Assembly (NCBI GenBank): GCA_963693315.1
Contig: OY856186.1
Span: 88,975,534 to 89,039,533 of the forward strand
DNA length: 64,000 nt
Direction of reading: 5' to 3'
From: Diogma glabrata
Taxonomy: Eukaryota; Arthropoda; Insecta; Diptera; Cylindrotomidae
The translations under genes and the position numbers were made by a program. Under the pieces are notes generated by a model. It had not been told where the DNA came from and did no database searches. It worked only from the letters and a program-made list of their open reading frames with translations. Shown here piece by piece: positions 11,121 to 25,439 of this stretch; the first letter of the stretch is position 1, and each line of letters opens with the position of its first letter.

Positions 11121-13083
11121 GAATATGGAATATGGAATATCGAATATGGTATATGGAATATTCAATATGGAATATGGAATATGGAATATGGAATATGGAA
11201 TATGGAATATGGAATATGGAATATGGAATATGGAATATGGAATATGGAATATGGAATATGGAATATGGAATATGGAATATGGAATATGGAATATGGAATA
11301 TGGAATATGGAATATGGAATATGGAATATGGAATATAGAATATGGAATATGGAATATGGAATATGGAATATGGAATATGGAATATGGAATATGGAATATG
11401 GAATATGGAATATGGAATATGGAATATGGAATATGGAATATGGAATATGGAATATGGAATATGGAATATGGAATATGGAATATGGAATATGGAATATGGA
11501 ATATGGAATATGGAATATGGAATATGGAATATGGAATATGGAATATGGAATATGGAATATGGAATATGGAATATGGAATATGGAATATGGAATATGGAAT
11601 ATGGAATATGGAATATGGAATATGGAATATGGAATATGGAATATGGAATATGGAATATGGAATATGGAATATGGAATATGGAATATGGAATATGGAATAT
11701 GGAATATGGAATATGGAATATGGAATATGGAATATGGAATATGGAATATGGAATATGGAATATGGAATATGGAATATGGAATATGGAATATGGAATATGG
11801 AATATGGAATATGGAATATGGAATATGGAATATGGAATATGGAATATGGAATATGGAATATGGAATATGGAATATGGAATATGGAATATGGAATATGGAA
11901 TATGGAATATGGAATATGGAATATGGAATATGGAATATGGAATATGGAATATGAAATATGGAATATGGAATATGGAATATGGAATATGGAATATGGAATA
12001 TGGAATATGGAATATGGAATATGGAATATGGAATATGGAATATGGAATATGGAATATGGAATATGGAATATGGAATATGGAATATGGAATATGGAATATG
12101 GAATATGGAACTATGGAATATGGAATATGGAATATGGAATATGGAATATGGAATATGGAATATGGAATATGGAATATTGAATATGGAATATGGAATATGG
12201 AATATGGAATATGGAATATGGAATATGGAATATGGAATATGGAATATGGAATATGGAATATGGAATATGGAATATGGAATATGGAATATGGAATATGGAA
12301 TATGGAATATGGAATATGGAATATGGAATATGGAAAATGGAATATGGAATACGGAATATGGAGTATGGAATATGGAATATGGAATATGGAATATGGAATG
12401 TGGAATATGTAATATGGAATATGGAATAAGGAATATGGAGTATGGAATATGGAATATGGAATATGGAGTATGGAGTATGGCATATGGGATATGGAATATG
12501 GAATATGGAATATGGAATATGGAATATGGAATATGGAATATGGAATATTGAATATGGAATATGGAATATGGAATATGGAATATGGAATATGGAATATGAA
12601 ATATGGAATATGGAATATGGAATATGGAATATGGAATATGGAATATGGAATATGGAATATGGAATATGTAATATGGAATATGGAATATGGAATATTGAAT
12701 ATGGAATATGGAATATGGAATATGGAATATGGAATATGGAATATGGAATATGGAATATGGAATATGGAATATGGAATATGGAATATGGAATATGGAATAT
12801 GGAATATGGAATATGGAATATGGAATATGGAATATGGAATATGGAATATGGAATATGGAATATGGAATATGGAATATGGAATATGGAATATGGAATATGG
12901 AATATGGAATATGGAATATGGAATATGGAATATGGAATATGGAATATGGAATATGGAATATGGAATATGGAATATGGAATATGGAGTATGGAATATGGAT
13001 AATGGAATATGGAATATGGAATATGGAATTAAGGAATATGGAAAATGGAATGTTGAATACGCAATATGACATATGAAATATGG
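11121..13083 (+). repeat. 2-kb heptanucleotide satellite (GGAATAT)n
   Basis: About 280 tandem copies of a 7-bp unit. The core 11170-12330 is almost perfect, with isolated changes near 11337, 11952, 12111 (one extra base) and 12176. A block of variants (GAGTATG, GGAAAATG, GGATATG) lies at about 12330-12500, then a second clean block runs to about 12980 with a decayed right edge. Because 7 is not a multiple of 3 and the unit has no stop in any register on either strand, every frame is open, producing spurious proteins of up to about 700 residues (MEYGIWN or IFHIPYS heptads). Confidence 0.98.
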
Positions 13084-13760
13084 GACAAGGAATAGGATAT
13101 ATAAAACATGGTCATAAAATGTCAGTAGCAAATATGCGATATATTAGCTGGTCCAAATTTGATATTCTCCAGAAGAAATTGTATCAGTAGTCCTAAATTG
13201 TGGTGATCATCCGAAAGCATCATCACGAAGTACATGATTTCATTTCCAAGAATCAAATGTGGGTGTTGCATGGCGGTTGATTTGACATCGTATAAGAAAG
13301 CATTTCAGAGAATGTTCCGAATATGTTTGAGTAACGTTCTAAGTGAAAAATGTTTAATTGGTATGGCAGTATAAAACTTTCAATAAATCTATATGAATAT
13401 AATCGGGCAGATGAAAGAACTTACGTTTGAAGGGTGCACTTTTTGGCCAGTAAGAATGTACTTTTCGTTCCGTTTCCAATTTTGATGAGAAAAAGACGTT
13501 TGTATCACGAAATAACTAAAATCACTATGTCGTAGTTTTAAGAGAAGTGACTTCTAGAAAAGATAAAGTTGATTGAAATTTTTTTTCACTTTGGTGGCAA
13601 ATGACTCAAAAGAACTTTGACGGGGATGGAAAGGCCGTGTTCATTATGAATTGTGCAAGTGAAATTACGTCAAAATTGAGTCATAAGGAGGCGAGAAAAA
13701 AGAAAAATGCCGATTCAGTATTGAAGGGAAGATAAAACAATCTTCATTTCTACATACCCC
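13084..13760. other. unassigned stretch with weak coding-like segments
   Basis: Less AT-rich than its surroundings. Two short plus-strand frames look protein-like: about 13225-13370 (CGCCMAVDLTSYKKAF) and about 13585-13736 (MTQKNFDGDGKAVF and NADSVLKGR, ending in TAA). Neither matches a family I know, and no splice sites tie them together. Confidence 0.25.
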
Positions 13761-14199
13761 ATATAGGAATAGCCATAGTTAACCAACGGACCAAATTAGG
13801 GCCAACTCTGGCATGGCATATATGTGGTAAATTTAGTTGGCCTAAATTTGGAACAACTATGTTTTGCCAAACATGATTCAAAGTACTATGAAACACACTT
13901 GGCACAATAATGTTTCGCCAAACATTGTTTTCTCATAGTTGGATCATACTTGGGCCAACATGTTTTAGCCAAGCATTGTCTTCTCGACAATCAACCATAT
14001 CTGGGCCAATTATGTATTTCCAAACATTGTTTACTCTTAGTAATACCATAGTTGGGCCAATGAACTTTAATCATACATTGGATTTTTGAATTTAACCATA
14101 CTTGAGCCAATACTCTTTTGCCATTCCTTATATTCACCGCGTTGAACAATACTTGAACCAATTTATGTGTTACCAAACTTTCCTTGCCAAAGATCATAT

Positions 14200-14690
14200 T
14201 ATCTCATACTATAACAGCATTGTAAAAAGTTTCAAAAGGTTTTATATTCCATTAAGCTTAAATTATAATTATAACAAGAATATTCATCGTTTTTTATTTT
14301 TAGTTTCTTGAGTTTTGTAGCCATTTTACATCATGAAACGCAAGTCTTGATTTTCTTTAACTTTATTTAAACTATTCCCAAAAATGTCACGTAGATTAAC
14401 GTGAAACAATGTGCAATAGATTTTGTCGTACTTTTACTACATAGTGGAAAAATATTCATTTGACGCAAATAAAAATTTTGTTTTTATCATTTAGTACTAA
14501 AATTTTAGTGTAAATGTCATCCACCATTGTTGTTTCTCTGTCAAAATTTTAACATTAAATTTTGACAGCTCTCTGGATGTAAACATGCTTTTGAAATCTT
14601 ACAGTTTTACGGTGTTTTGTGTTATTATAAACAATAATAATAATCAAACCAACGCTTCATATTTTATTATTCCTTGGTTTAGCCAATTTA
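14200..14690. other. AT-rich insert within the minisatellite
   Basis: No coding sequence was seen. It includes a perfect 12-bp hairpin, arms 14538-14549 (CTGTCAAAATTT) and 14557-14568, loop 7 nt. Confidence 0.4.
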
Positions 14691-14829
14691 TAATTATAAT
14701 TGGCTAGAAATTAATAGTCATATTTGGCCCTAAAATTTAACATATCCTTAGACCAAAATTGTAAGCCATACTGGCCGTGGGTCTAGAAATCATGATTGGC
14801 CCAATATTGTAAGCCTTTTGTCCGCATGG

Positions 14830-15488
14830 AGGGATCAGTTTTTATTGTTTTTATTTTTTTTGATTTTTGATCTACGGGTGTGACAACCCCGCGTACTCCA
14901 GTCCCTGCTATTGACATACGAGTTAACGTGAGATATCACATACCACTGGCAATAGCACTGAGATAGCACTAGCCAAGGTGACATCTTAGGGATGGTGGCG
15001 GATGAACTGTATTCAGTCAACAATAGCACCCTCAATCTTAGCTGTGAAATAATCCTTGATGATGAGACGCTATTGCTTCCTTGAAGAAATGAGCCTTCAT
15101 ATAACTATGTGTGGGCTTTAATCTTTAAGAAAGACGGTGCGTCACAGGATCAAGGAATACGCAACCGGCTGGATTATTGGCAACTACATTTTTGTTTTGT
15201 TTCAGCAAATTTTTGTAAAAATTTGCGATATACATTTTAATTTACTTTTATTTTCTCTATTCTATCATAAAATATTGGCCTATGTCATATTTTGTCAGTG
15301 ATAGGAGTTTTTGTTTAGTTATCCTTTCTTTAACAAAAAATATAAAAAAAACAAAAAAGAAATATTTACGTCCATCAACACCTTTGAACGTATGTTGTTG
15401 TGGGACCTTGGTCTTAAAAGGTTTTTATGTGTTATTGTGACACATATTGTAATTCCTACTACACAACACATTTTATTTTAAAAAAATG
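14830..15488 (+). mobile_element. probable non-LTR retrotransposon remnant ending in an A run
   Basis: The last 127 bases (15361-15487) match the non-LTR 3' end at 4700-4857: GTTGTTGTGGGACC, TATGTGTTATTGTGACACAT and ACACAACACATTTTAT, followed by A-rich sequence. The upstream part is GC-richer (about 14860-15180: CGGGTGTGACAACCCC, ATGATGAGACGCTATTGC) and has no open frame. It may be a different, older element or untranslated sequence of the same one. The whole piece separates two blocks of the TTGGCC minisatellite. Confidence 0.5.
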
Positions 15489-15946
15489 CTTGACCCAAGC
15501 TTATTAAAACAACTCTGGCATGATTTTATCATTTCGTGGTTTTTCAAACGTTGGGCCAACAGTGGCAAATATGCTTGGCCCAAAGTTTATATCTGGTATG
15601 CCAATCATGCCCCATTTCTGGCCCGATTATTTTTCCTACCTGGGACGTTGAAATAGAACGGACATCATTTTACAAATCTTCCGATAGTATGTGAGAGGCT
15701 TAAAAATCTAGTGTCAAAAGAGCTATTTAAGATTGTTATTTTGGTAAAAAGTGACGATGATGAGAAAATAAATGTTCTTCAAAAATATAAAAACCAAGCT
15801 GATGCGAAAATGCTCACACTAGTGTAGATAGTATACTTGCCACAATCCTGGGTTGATTTGAGTCACACAATCAAAAAAATAAAAGTCAATTTTACAAAAA
15901 TTTTATATATATACAACACACAAAACTTTTTGATAAAACTACAATT

Positions 15947-17504
<1,558 letters not shown>

Positions 17505-17640
17505 TCTTTTTTCCTTCAAATCCAAAAATAATTTCTAAATCAAATAAATTTGTAAATCAAATAATCTACAATATTTTTGGTAAACTTACAAAAAAAATTG
17601 TGTGTTGTATATTTATAAAAAATTTGTAAAAATTACTTAG

Positions 17641-18470
17641 TTTTTTTTTTGAGTGCACTACCTACTAGGATTAATGTGTTAGATCACGTTGTTATAAATC
17701 CCTTGCCATTCAATTCAAGTTCTAAGTAGTGCCATTAAGATACTAGGAAATTAAGATACTAAGAAATTGATGAAATGTGCATAATGGTACATTATGTAAA
17801 ACGCATATTTGACGATGGAAGAAGTTGTATTAAAAATACAAATACTTTCCCATGGGGTTTAAGCCAGAAACCTTAAACTACACAATATTGCGTATAATTA
17901 GAGCTATGTCACAAACTTATTTACTGATGGCTTCTAGAGTAATTGACCTTATACTTTGACCCTGTTTTGACAAATTATCAACTTTGAGAAAGAACGTTTA
18001 ACTTCTTAACTTATGCAGTAACACATGCTGTTATAAAGTTTTCTTAGTAGGTTAATTTGTTGTATAACTAATGCAATAGTTATTGCTGTGGGTCATTTAT
18101 GAACTAAGCAGATATTCATCCAGATGACAACGTAAAAAATAGAACGAATCAACATTTTCGGATGACCTTGGCCCTCAAAACTGTGAGTGAGCCTCCAAAT
18201 TATTTATACTAACATCTACCTAGTGTCAAGTAGAATCCATAGCCATGGTTGACTCATAGTTTTATGAAGTAGAATGATTATATAATTTATACGATTTACC
18301 CTTGATCTTTAATTTTGACCTCTATCCATGGTTAAACACGCAAGATTTAAGAGGTGGTAAACTGCACTTTTTCTTATCACAGTAATACTAATATCCTGAA
18401 AACTTTAGGAAAATCGAAGTATCAAATATCAAAATGGTCCAACTTTAAAAAAAATTACTCTTAACAATTA
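17641..18470. other. 830 bp without a recognised gene
   Basis: No coding signal. A short direct duplication (AAGATACTA-GGAAATT and AAGATACTA-AGAAATT) occurs near 17730-17770. Confidence 0.4.
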
Positions 18471-19043
18471 ACTATTATCAGTGGCGGATTACCATAGAGG
18501 CGGAAGAGGCGGCCGCCTCGGGCCCCACATGCACAGGGGCCCCCTCGCTACAAATAGTATTGATATTTTATAGGTATTCAAATATCAGATGACTGCGTTC
18601 ATTCAACCGAAGTTTTTAAACCTAAAGATTTTTTTAATATTATCCCACATGTAAAAGTGTTAGGTTGTCAATTTGTATTACTTTTTTTCATGTATGTATT
18701 TATTTTAATAATTCTAATTTGATAGTTTTATAATTTTTTAATGTACAAATTCGTTTTCCAATTTGTATAGTAAAAAACATTTTGTTTTGAAAAGTTCCAC
18801 TGTTACGAATGAATATTAATACTAAAACTTTATTTGCAATGGGCTGTTATTATATTAATCGCAAAATTATTGATAAAAACAAAATCCAGATAAGTATTTT
18901 TTGGATATTTGAAGTATATTTGAGTTTATGTTTTCATCAATGATTTTGGATTTCTTTTAAGACCTACAATTTATTGAAAGCATTAAACTGAAAACCTCAA
19001 TTTTAAGCATATAATTGTACATATTTTAGATTAATTTCATATA

Positions 19044-19508
19044 CAGGGTGTCCGCCGAGAAGGTATATTACTTTGTTTTGCCGCCATATGGGTAAACATT
19101 AGTTTTGACTGTTCATATTTGGCAGTCGTGAAGTAGACACGTGGCAAATTTATTATGGAAAAATATTCGATAAACCAACGTGTTTTAATCGATAAAACAT
19201 TTTTTCAAATTCAAACATCGATTACTGTGACGATGAGAAAGTTACGTGAAATTTTTGGGAGAAAACGTTACGTGAAATTTGGTCGCCTGATTTGACTGCT
19301 CCGGACTTCTTTTTGTGGGGATATCTGAAAAGCAAGGTTTATGCAAACTAACCAGAAACGCTTGAGCAACTCAAACAAAACATTCGTGATGAAATTAATG
19401 AAATACCGCGTAAAATGTGTGAGAATGTAATGAAAAATGTGCTCAAAAGGGCTCGCATGTGTGAGGCTAACAGAGGCGGACATTTATCTGATATTGTATG
19501 CCATACAT
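19044..19508 (+). pseudogene. mariner (IS630/Tc1) transposase relic nested in hAT relic 1
   Basis: The left terminus is CAGGGTGTCCGCC directly after a TA at 19042-19043. An ATG at 19155 starts MEKYSINQRVLI, a helix-turn-helix N-terminus. After a large internal deletion near 19230-19270 the frame resumes at about 19285 with LTAPDFFLWGYLKSKVY. This is the region around the third catalytic Asp of the DD34D class, and it is followed by ETLEQLKQNIRDEI and a C-terminus ending GGHLSDIV. An in-frame TGA/TAG-type stop interrupts VYAN-PETL. No right inverted repeat was found. The first two catalytic residues are lost, so it cannot be active. Confidence 0.75.
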
Positions 19509-19584
19509 AATTGCCGACATTAACTAAAACATTTATCAATGTTTATACATTTATCACGATCCTAATTCCAAACATATTAAAAAA

Positions 19585-20484
19585 TTAAGTGACACAAGTG
19601 ACAAGATGGTCTGCAAGAGCTGATGTAGTATCCGCCTTGCGGTTTAATTACAAAAATATTAAAAGCGTTCTTATCCAAATTAGTGAAAATGAAGACGAAA
19701 AACCGATTACTAAAGTTGAGGTTAAAAAATTAGCTAGCTCTTTCGATGAATCTGAATTGCCTTATTAACCGTTCTATGGGATATATTATTGCAAAGAATC
19801 AATAGTACTAGAAAATCATTTCAAAATATTCAAATGAACTTATTACAAGGAGTAAAACTGTTTAATTCTTTGTCACAATTTATAAGGGATGTTCGGAATG
19901 ATTTTGAGAGCATAGAAAAGCAAGCAAACTTATTAACAGACAATATTAGCTACAAAGAAGGACGAAAAAGAAAACGCAAAATTATGTATGATGAATCATC
20001 TGCAAATGATACACAGCTAGTAGGACGAGAATTGTTTATTATAAATACTCACAATATGATCTGTGATAGACTTGCCACTGAAATGTCTACCAGAACGTCC
20101 ATATATGAAACTGTTTTAAATAATTTTAAATTATTTTTTGATCAAAATATATCCAGTGATGAAGTTGACAAGTGTATTTTAGAATTGTCAAATACATATA
20201 CGAGGGATGTAGAAGTACAATATTTTAAAGACGAAGTACATCTTTTTTTAAATATATAAAAGAAGAGAACATCACTTGTCCATTTAAGATGTACAAGGTA
20301 ATCATTGATGGCCTGCAATCTTCATTTCCCAATGTGGAAACTATTTTAAAAATATTTCTTACATTGCCGATATGCAACGCAAGTGGGGAACGATCTTTCT
20401 CCGTTCTGAAGCGGATAAAAAATTATTTAAGAAATAGTCTTAATCAAACTCATTTGCAAAATTTTTGGCAAAATCTTAGGCCCT
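19585..20484 (+). pseudogene. hAT transposase (ZMYM1-like), C-terminal half, frameshifted
   Basis: Coding begins LSDT, then after a frameshift TRWSARADVVSALRF at 19601 (the conserved hAT W region), VLIQISENEDEKPIT and VKKLASSFDE. A further shift leads to the frame 19789-20259 (MNLLQGVKLFNSLSQF, GRELFIINTHN). The frame 20289-20486 holds the hAT dimerisation signature: LPICNASGERSFSVLKRIKN. The catalytic N-terminal part, including the first Asp, is absent. The product would have acted on the CAGTGGCGGATTA ends. Confidence 0.8.
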
Positions 20485-20539
20485 AAAATTTTGTTCCGCC
20501 TCAGGCCCCTTAAAGGCATAATCCGCCACTGACTATTAT

Positions 20540-23500
20540 CGATATAACCATTTTACAAGTCGAAAGCGTCCAACTTTTGTTTATCAACAACAAAAATGGT
20601 CGTATTTTCTATACTCTATTCTACTTTATTTAAGTTCAGTATTTTAAACTGGTATTTTAGCCCAGTTTATTAATTCATTTTGAAGTATCATTCAATGTTT
20701 TTATAGAGTTCCAAGCAAGATTAGTATCTCTTAACAATCATTGATGATTTCCCCTCATTTAACCTAACACCCATTACATTATACTTTTTAAATTTTTCAA
20801 GGTATTTTTTTGTGATAACCATCTCATTAATAAAATGTTATTTCAATCCTTCTTTCAAAATTTAGCTAAAAAAGTTCATAACCACCCTACACCCAAACAT
20901 AACCACATATTTTTATCCATTACAGAGAAATTCATTATCCAAATTGTTTCCATATTATTGAAGTAACCTCTTGAATCAATAGAAAAAAACTGTTTATCTC
21001 CTAATATATCTTTTAATCATTAGATGATTTTTTAATCATATATTCTCACTTTACGAAACCAGGCTTTACAGATTAGAACGTACTCTTCTTAAAGAAAATG
21101 AATGCAGATTTTAATTTTGTGATAACAAAATTTTGTTTGGTGGTACAAGCAAAAAAAACCTTTGAAAGAGAAACAAAAGAAAAGTCCTTTAAAATGATAA
21201 TGGGATGACAGAAATTGAAAAATAAATTAAATAGTTAGGGGTTCGAATTTTTTTTATTTGTTTAAAAAGTCTAAGAATATTTTTAATCCAATAAAATATC
21301 GTGTCAATTATTAGAATATTACTGATAAGCGAACAGGAAATAAACATTTTTATATTAATAAACATAACAGTGATAAAACCTCAACCCTCGATTTGAATCA
21401 TAAAAAATATCGTTTAATATTTATTTTATGACAACTAGGATACTAATTTAATTTCACCCCTAAAAAACGTATAATTTGTTAAAAATAAATACATTTTTAA
21501 ATAATTTTCGACAAACACTGACACGTGACCGATTTGATTATAATGATGTCTCTATTTGACTTCATAACATAAACCATCACCCATCAATAATATGAAATAT
21601 GTTTTTGGAAGAACGGATTAGAAATATGTTTTCAAGTAACACAAGGGCTTATTTATTATTAAATAATTTTATTGTGTTTCTTATAAGAAATAGAAGGAGT
21701 AACAGGCAGAAGCTAGTCATACGTTTGACCGTTTTGTATATTTGATTTATTATTTAAAAATATGAAATATGTACTAGTTACCTATATCAATAACATAACA
21801 AGGTAGACGGGATCTGAAGAGTTGGATGGAGATATAATTTATTTTTTCATAACAAGGTGGGAAAGTTATTATGTATATTGTTATCTTGAGGGTGGATTTT
21901 AGATTTTTAGAATAAGTAACGGGTTATTATTTTGTAGATCTTTGGTAATAATAGGTTTGTTTACAATTTTTTCACAGGAAAACAAATTTGAATAGAACAC
22001 AGGTATGGAGTGATGGATTACAGGTATCGTTTTTTTACGATCTTTGATCCGAGTTGCGTAAATTTGTAGGGAAGAAACTATCAGGCTTAGTTGTAAACTA
22101 ACGCTGATTAGTGAACAACCACTTAGACTAATACTTAATTTGTAACAGCAATGAAAACTAGTGAGGAATTTATTGAACGAAAGTGGTGGCTCTATCGCAT
22201 TTCGATTGTTCCATCATCATCATAAGTATGTTACCAAATAATAAATGAACAAATATTTTAAGAAAACTTCGTTTTTTTAAATTTTATTGAATTGGCTCCT
22301 TCATTGGAGCCATATCGCCAAAGAAAATATTTAATAATAAATAAATAGAATACTGGAGTCGGACACTTTGTGAGGCAGGTAGGAAGGCTAGAATGCCACT
22401 ATTTCTTGAGCAGCATTTAAAGAAGTCCGAGGAGATAAAAGACGAAGTCCTGATTAGGGCTTGCAAAACCGTCTTAATTTTTTGAAACCAGTTTTTGGTT
22501 TTAAAAAATATTAAACCGGTTTTTACGGTTTTCAGAACAACTTTTTTACACCTATACAAATTAAATTTGAGCGTTAATATTCGTAATAAAAATACATTTT
22601 ATTAGAAAACATATATTTAATTCGTTAAAACAAAATAAAAATATTGGTTTTAACCATCAATTTACAGCAATTTACATATAACGTCCATATTAGTTAAAGG
22701 TATCACAATTCATTAAAAAAACATAAAAATTCAGAAAAATATTTCATAAGAAATTCATTATGGCTTATTTTTATTATTATTGTAGAATGCTCGAATTAAG
22801 AATAGATTCATCTGATAATGCTGAAGAAAATGACCTTCCTGACTCTCACTTGCCACTCATGCGGTTTTTTTAGTGACCATAAACGGCATTTTAATATTTT
22901 TCTTTCAGTTTTTTTACCTCAAAATAAGTCACATATTGGGAGCTAATTCATTCTCCAACAATGGGGAGCAAATCCTTTTTAGATATCTTTACCGAATTAA
23001 TTTGAAATTGTTGTGTGTAATTCAAATCAAGGAAATTCGAATATAGAAGATTCAGTGCCGTGATTCGAATTTTGTGACGACAGAGATGCTTATTAATTAA
23101 GCCACCGCGATGATTATTCGACTATCGAAACTTTATCATCATGCATCATGTTTAGAATCATTATACAAATTTATTATAAATTACCTGAATCAACTAACCA
23201 CATATTTTCCTAATGGGTTTTTATCGTTAGTATTATATTTGTGCAGCATTATGTCATCATCACTTATATCATCATTAATATCATCATCCTGATATCTTTT
23301 CATCTTCACAATTTTCGAAATTGGTCTTCATGATGTTCTAAAAGATAAAGGAAATAAATTTAATTGACAATGTATACATATGAAATGTTGAGACTTATCC
23401 TCAACCAAACCAAGAAGCAGATTACCATCAGCATCATCCTGACTACTCATCTGAAAATATTAGAAAGTTTAATTGAATTATATAATGTTTAATTTTAAGT

Positions 23501-23560
23501 AAAATTACATATTTATTTTATATAATTAATCAAATTTGTTTACAAACTTACCAGTGCTTT
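20540..23560. other. 3 kb of AT-rich DNA, mostly unassigned
   Basis: No clear gene. At 22285-22560 a plus-strand frame reads LEQHLKKSEEIKDEVLIRAC, coding-like but with stops nearby and unrecognised. On the minus strand, about 23455-23130 reads MSSQDDADGNLLLGLVEDKS, then FICIHC, with a possible intron end (CTTTTAG) near 23338 followed by an acidic run (QDDDINDDISDDDIM). It could be a degenerate exon pair of an unknown gene, but the phases do not join cleanly. Confidence 0.3.
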
Positions 23561-24225
23561 GACAGTTCAATCTTTGTTTACATATTTTGCTGTATATTTT
23601 ATTTTGTTACCAGAATTAAAAGAAAAACTATTCAGCACGATAATTTTAGGCCCACATATAGATGTCTCTAAAATTAGTGAAGAGAAAAGAATTAATTTTA
23701 TTTTTTAAGAAATTGGTATTGTATAAAAGCACATGATTCCCATTCTAATTTTAACTATCAAAGTGCAAACAATTCTAATAAAAAATTTAAAATAAAGTGA
23801 AGTGTGATTTTATTTATTAAAAATTCTACAGAGCAAAGAGGTGATTCAGATAGCGATCAACATAATATAAGCGACATGTGTTCCAAATAAACTGGAGTAA
23901 ACTCGAACCGGTGAATACTAGAATCAACCACAATTGGAACTTGCAAATTGCAGTTTTAGCAAAATTCTACACAAAGCGAATCTAAGGCAGCGAACGAGTT
24001 CCAGGGTTTCAACATTGGTCCTTCGAGCCGGATTCACCAGCGAACAGATCCAGTGATCAACAAACACGTAAGTACACACTTTCTATACCATTATTAAGAA
24101 AATAGTGAAATAAATTGTGCTATAAAGTTTAATAAATAGCACATTATATATACAAATAAAATTGAAATATTGTGAATACTATTTGTATATTATCGTCTGG
24201 CATTCCACTAACGCTTAATCCGAAA

Positions 24226-25370
24226 AATGTCAGAAAGTAGAGCGATAAAACGTTCTGTAAAAAAATTTAGAACAAATAAAGGTTACAGTAGCAGGCTTTA
24301 GCACTGCAACATCATCTAGTGAAGTAAAAGCAACTCTCGCTTTGCTCCACGATGAATGGAAAGAATTTCAAAGTTTAGAGCGAACGCTTTAAGGAAAATT
24401 TGATGCAACCAATTCGGAGTTAGTGGATAAAATAGAATCCTACCAAAGCTGCTTAAGTGGGATAAGCAAATGGAAGATCAGCATGAAGTTGGTGAAAGCA
24501 ATTACACCATAGGCGGCCTCATGCTGAATCAAATCCAGTTTCTAAGTGAAATCTCAAATCTGACGAAGAAAAAAAGTGAAGTACGTTTACCACGTGCCAA
24601 CATACCTGCATACAGCGGTGAATACGCAGAATTTCCTTCCTTTCGTGATCTTTTTGAAGCCTCAATACATGACAACACAAATGTTTCAAAAGTACACAAG
24701 CTGCAGTACCTAAAAGGATTGCTGAAAGGTGAAGCATATTCACTAATCAAACACTTAGCCACTACTGATGCCAATGAGGCTTGGGAAAAAATCAAAGCCA
24801 GATACGACAAGCCGAAGCAAGGTATACACAACTTATTGAAGCAATTTATCGAACAACCAAACTTGAAACCGAGTTGTCCAAAATCACTACGACATCTATC
24901 TGATGTTTCAGACGAGGTGATACGTGGGCTAAAGGTGCTTGATAGACGAGCTGAAAGCAGAGATCCCTGGTTAATATACCACCTAGTCAAAAAACTAGAC
25001 CAGGAATCAAGAGAAGCATGGGCACATGCAACTGCAGAAGCAGAATTTCCAACTATGGAACAGTTTATCACTTTGCTCAATAAAAGGAGTCACGCATTAG
25101 AGACGTTAAGTTCAATCCAAAGCAACAAAATGAACAATTCCTAACGATTGAGCTTCTTCTCCTCACAGTTACCAAACATCGTATGTCCCATATGTAACGA
25201 GAACCATTATCTAGGGAGGTGTGATAAATATCTAACGATGACCATTCCAGATCCAAAGACAGCAGTAGCAGAAAGTTGTGTTTCAATTGCTTGTAATCAT
25301 CACGTCATTCTACCACATGTCGATCAAGATACAGTTACAGAATTTGTAGACACAGACATCATATAACATT
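24226..25370 (+). pseudogene. BEL/Pao Gag (DUF1759 type) with zinc knuckle, frameshifted
   Basis: An ATG at 24226 starts MSESRAIKRSVKKF, a plausible N-terminus, but stops and shifts follow. The main open part, 24470-25144 (224 codons), carries the DUF1759 capsid region: VRLPRANIPAYSGEYAEF, SFRDLFEASIH, LQYLKGLLKGEA, AWEKIKARYD and LVKKLDQESREAWA. After a shift, 25187-25235 encodes a zinc-knuckle-like CPICNENHYLGRC, and a second Cys/His cluster in another frame follows near 25275-25350. Gag forms the capsid of the element. The protease frame starts within 100-200 bases. Confidence 0.85.
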
Positions 25371-25439
25371 GCATCCCGAGCTAGTTCCAAACAATAATGA
25401 AAAACCAAGAGTAGAAGACGATTTAAAATCTCAGTCTAC

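Larger units (their letters stand above)
13760..15640 (+). repeat. decayed ~51-bp minisatellite with TTGGCC motifs, split by insertions
   Basis: The clearest part (13885-14195) holds at least six units of 50-52 bases. Each starts near CTTGGGCCAA and contains TTTTGCCAAACATTG-like sequence and a TTCTCATAG-like end. Related motifs (TTGGCCC, GGGCCAA, TTGGCCCAA) continue at 14695-14820 and 15490-15640. The parts between (14200-14690 and 14830-15488) lack them and look inserted. Units are strongly diverged from one another, so the array is old. Confidence 0.65.
18479..20531 (+). mobile_element. hAT transposon relic 1 with perfect 8-bp target duplication
   Basis: The ends are CAGTGGCGGATTA (18479-18491) and TAATCCGCCACTG (20519-20531), an exact inverted repeat continuing imperfectly inward (GGCGGCCGCCTCGGGCCCC against CCGCCTCAGGCCCC). 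ACTATTAT flanks both sides (18471-18478 and 20532-20539), the 8-bp duplication expected of hAT. The plus strand encodes the C-terminal half of a ZMYM1-like hAT transposase. The N-terminal half is missing; a mariner relic lies in its place. At 2053 bp it is non-autonomous. Confidence 0.92.

Noticed and set aside
11035..13131. Very long ORFs on both strands (up to about 700 codons)
   Set aside because: They are forced by a 7-bp repeat with no stop in any register; the peptide is a pure heptad repeat and the same region is open in other frames.
22284..22559. Minus-strand ORF of 91 codons
   Set aside because: No motif; the opposite strand looks at least as coding-like and is also broken.
24519..25286. 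Minus-strand ORFs across the BEL Gag
   Set aside because: They are shadows of a recognisable plus-strand Gag.
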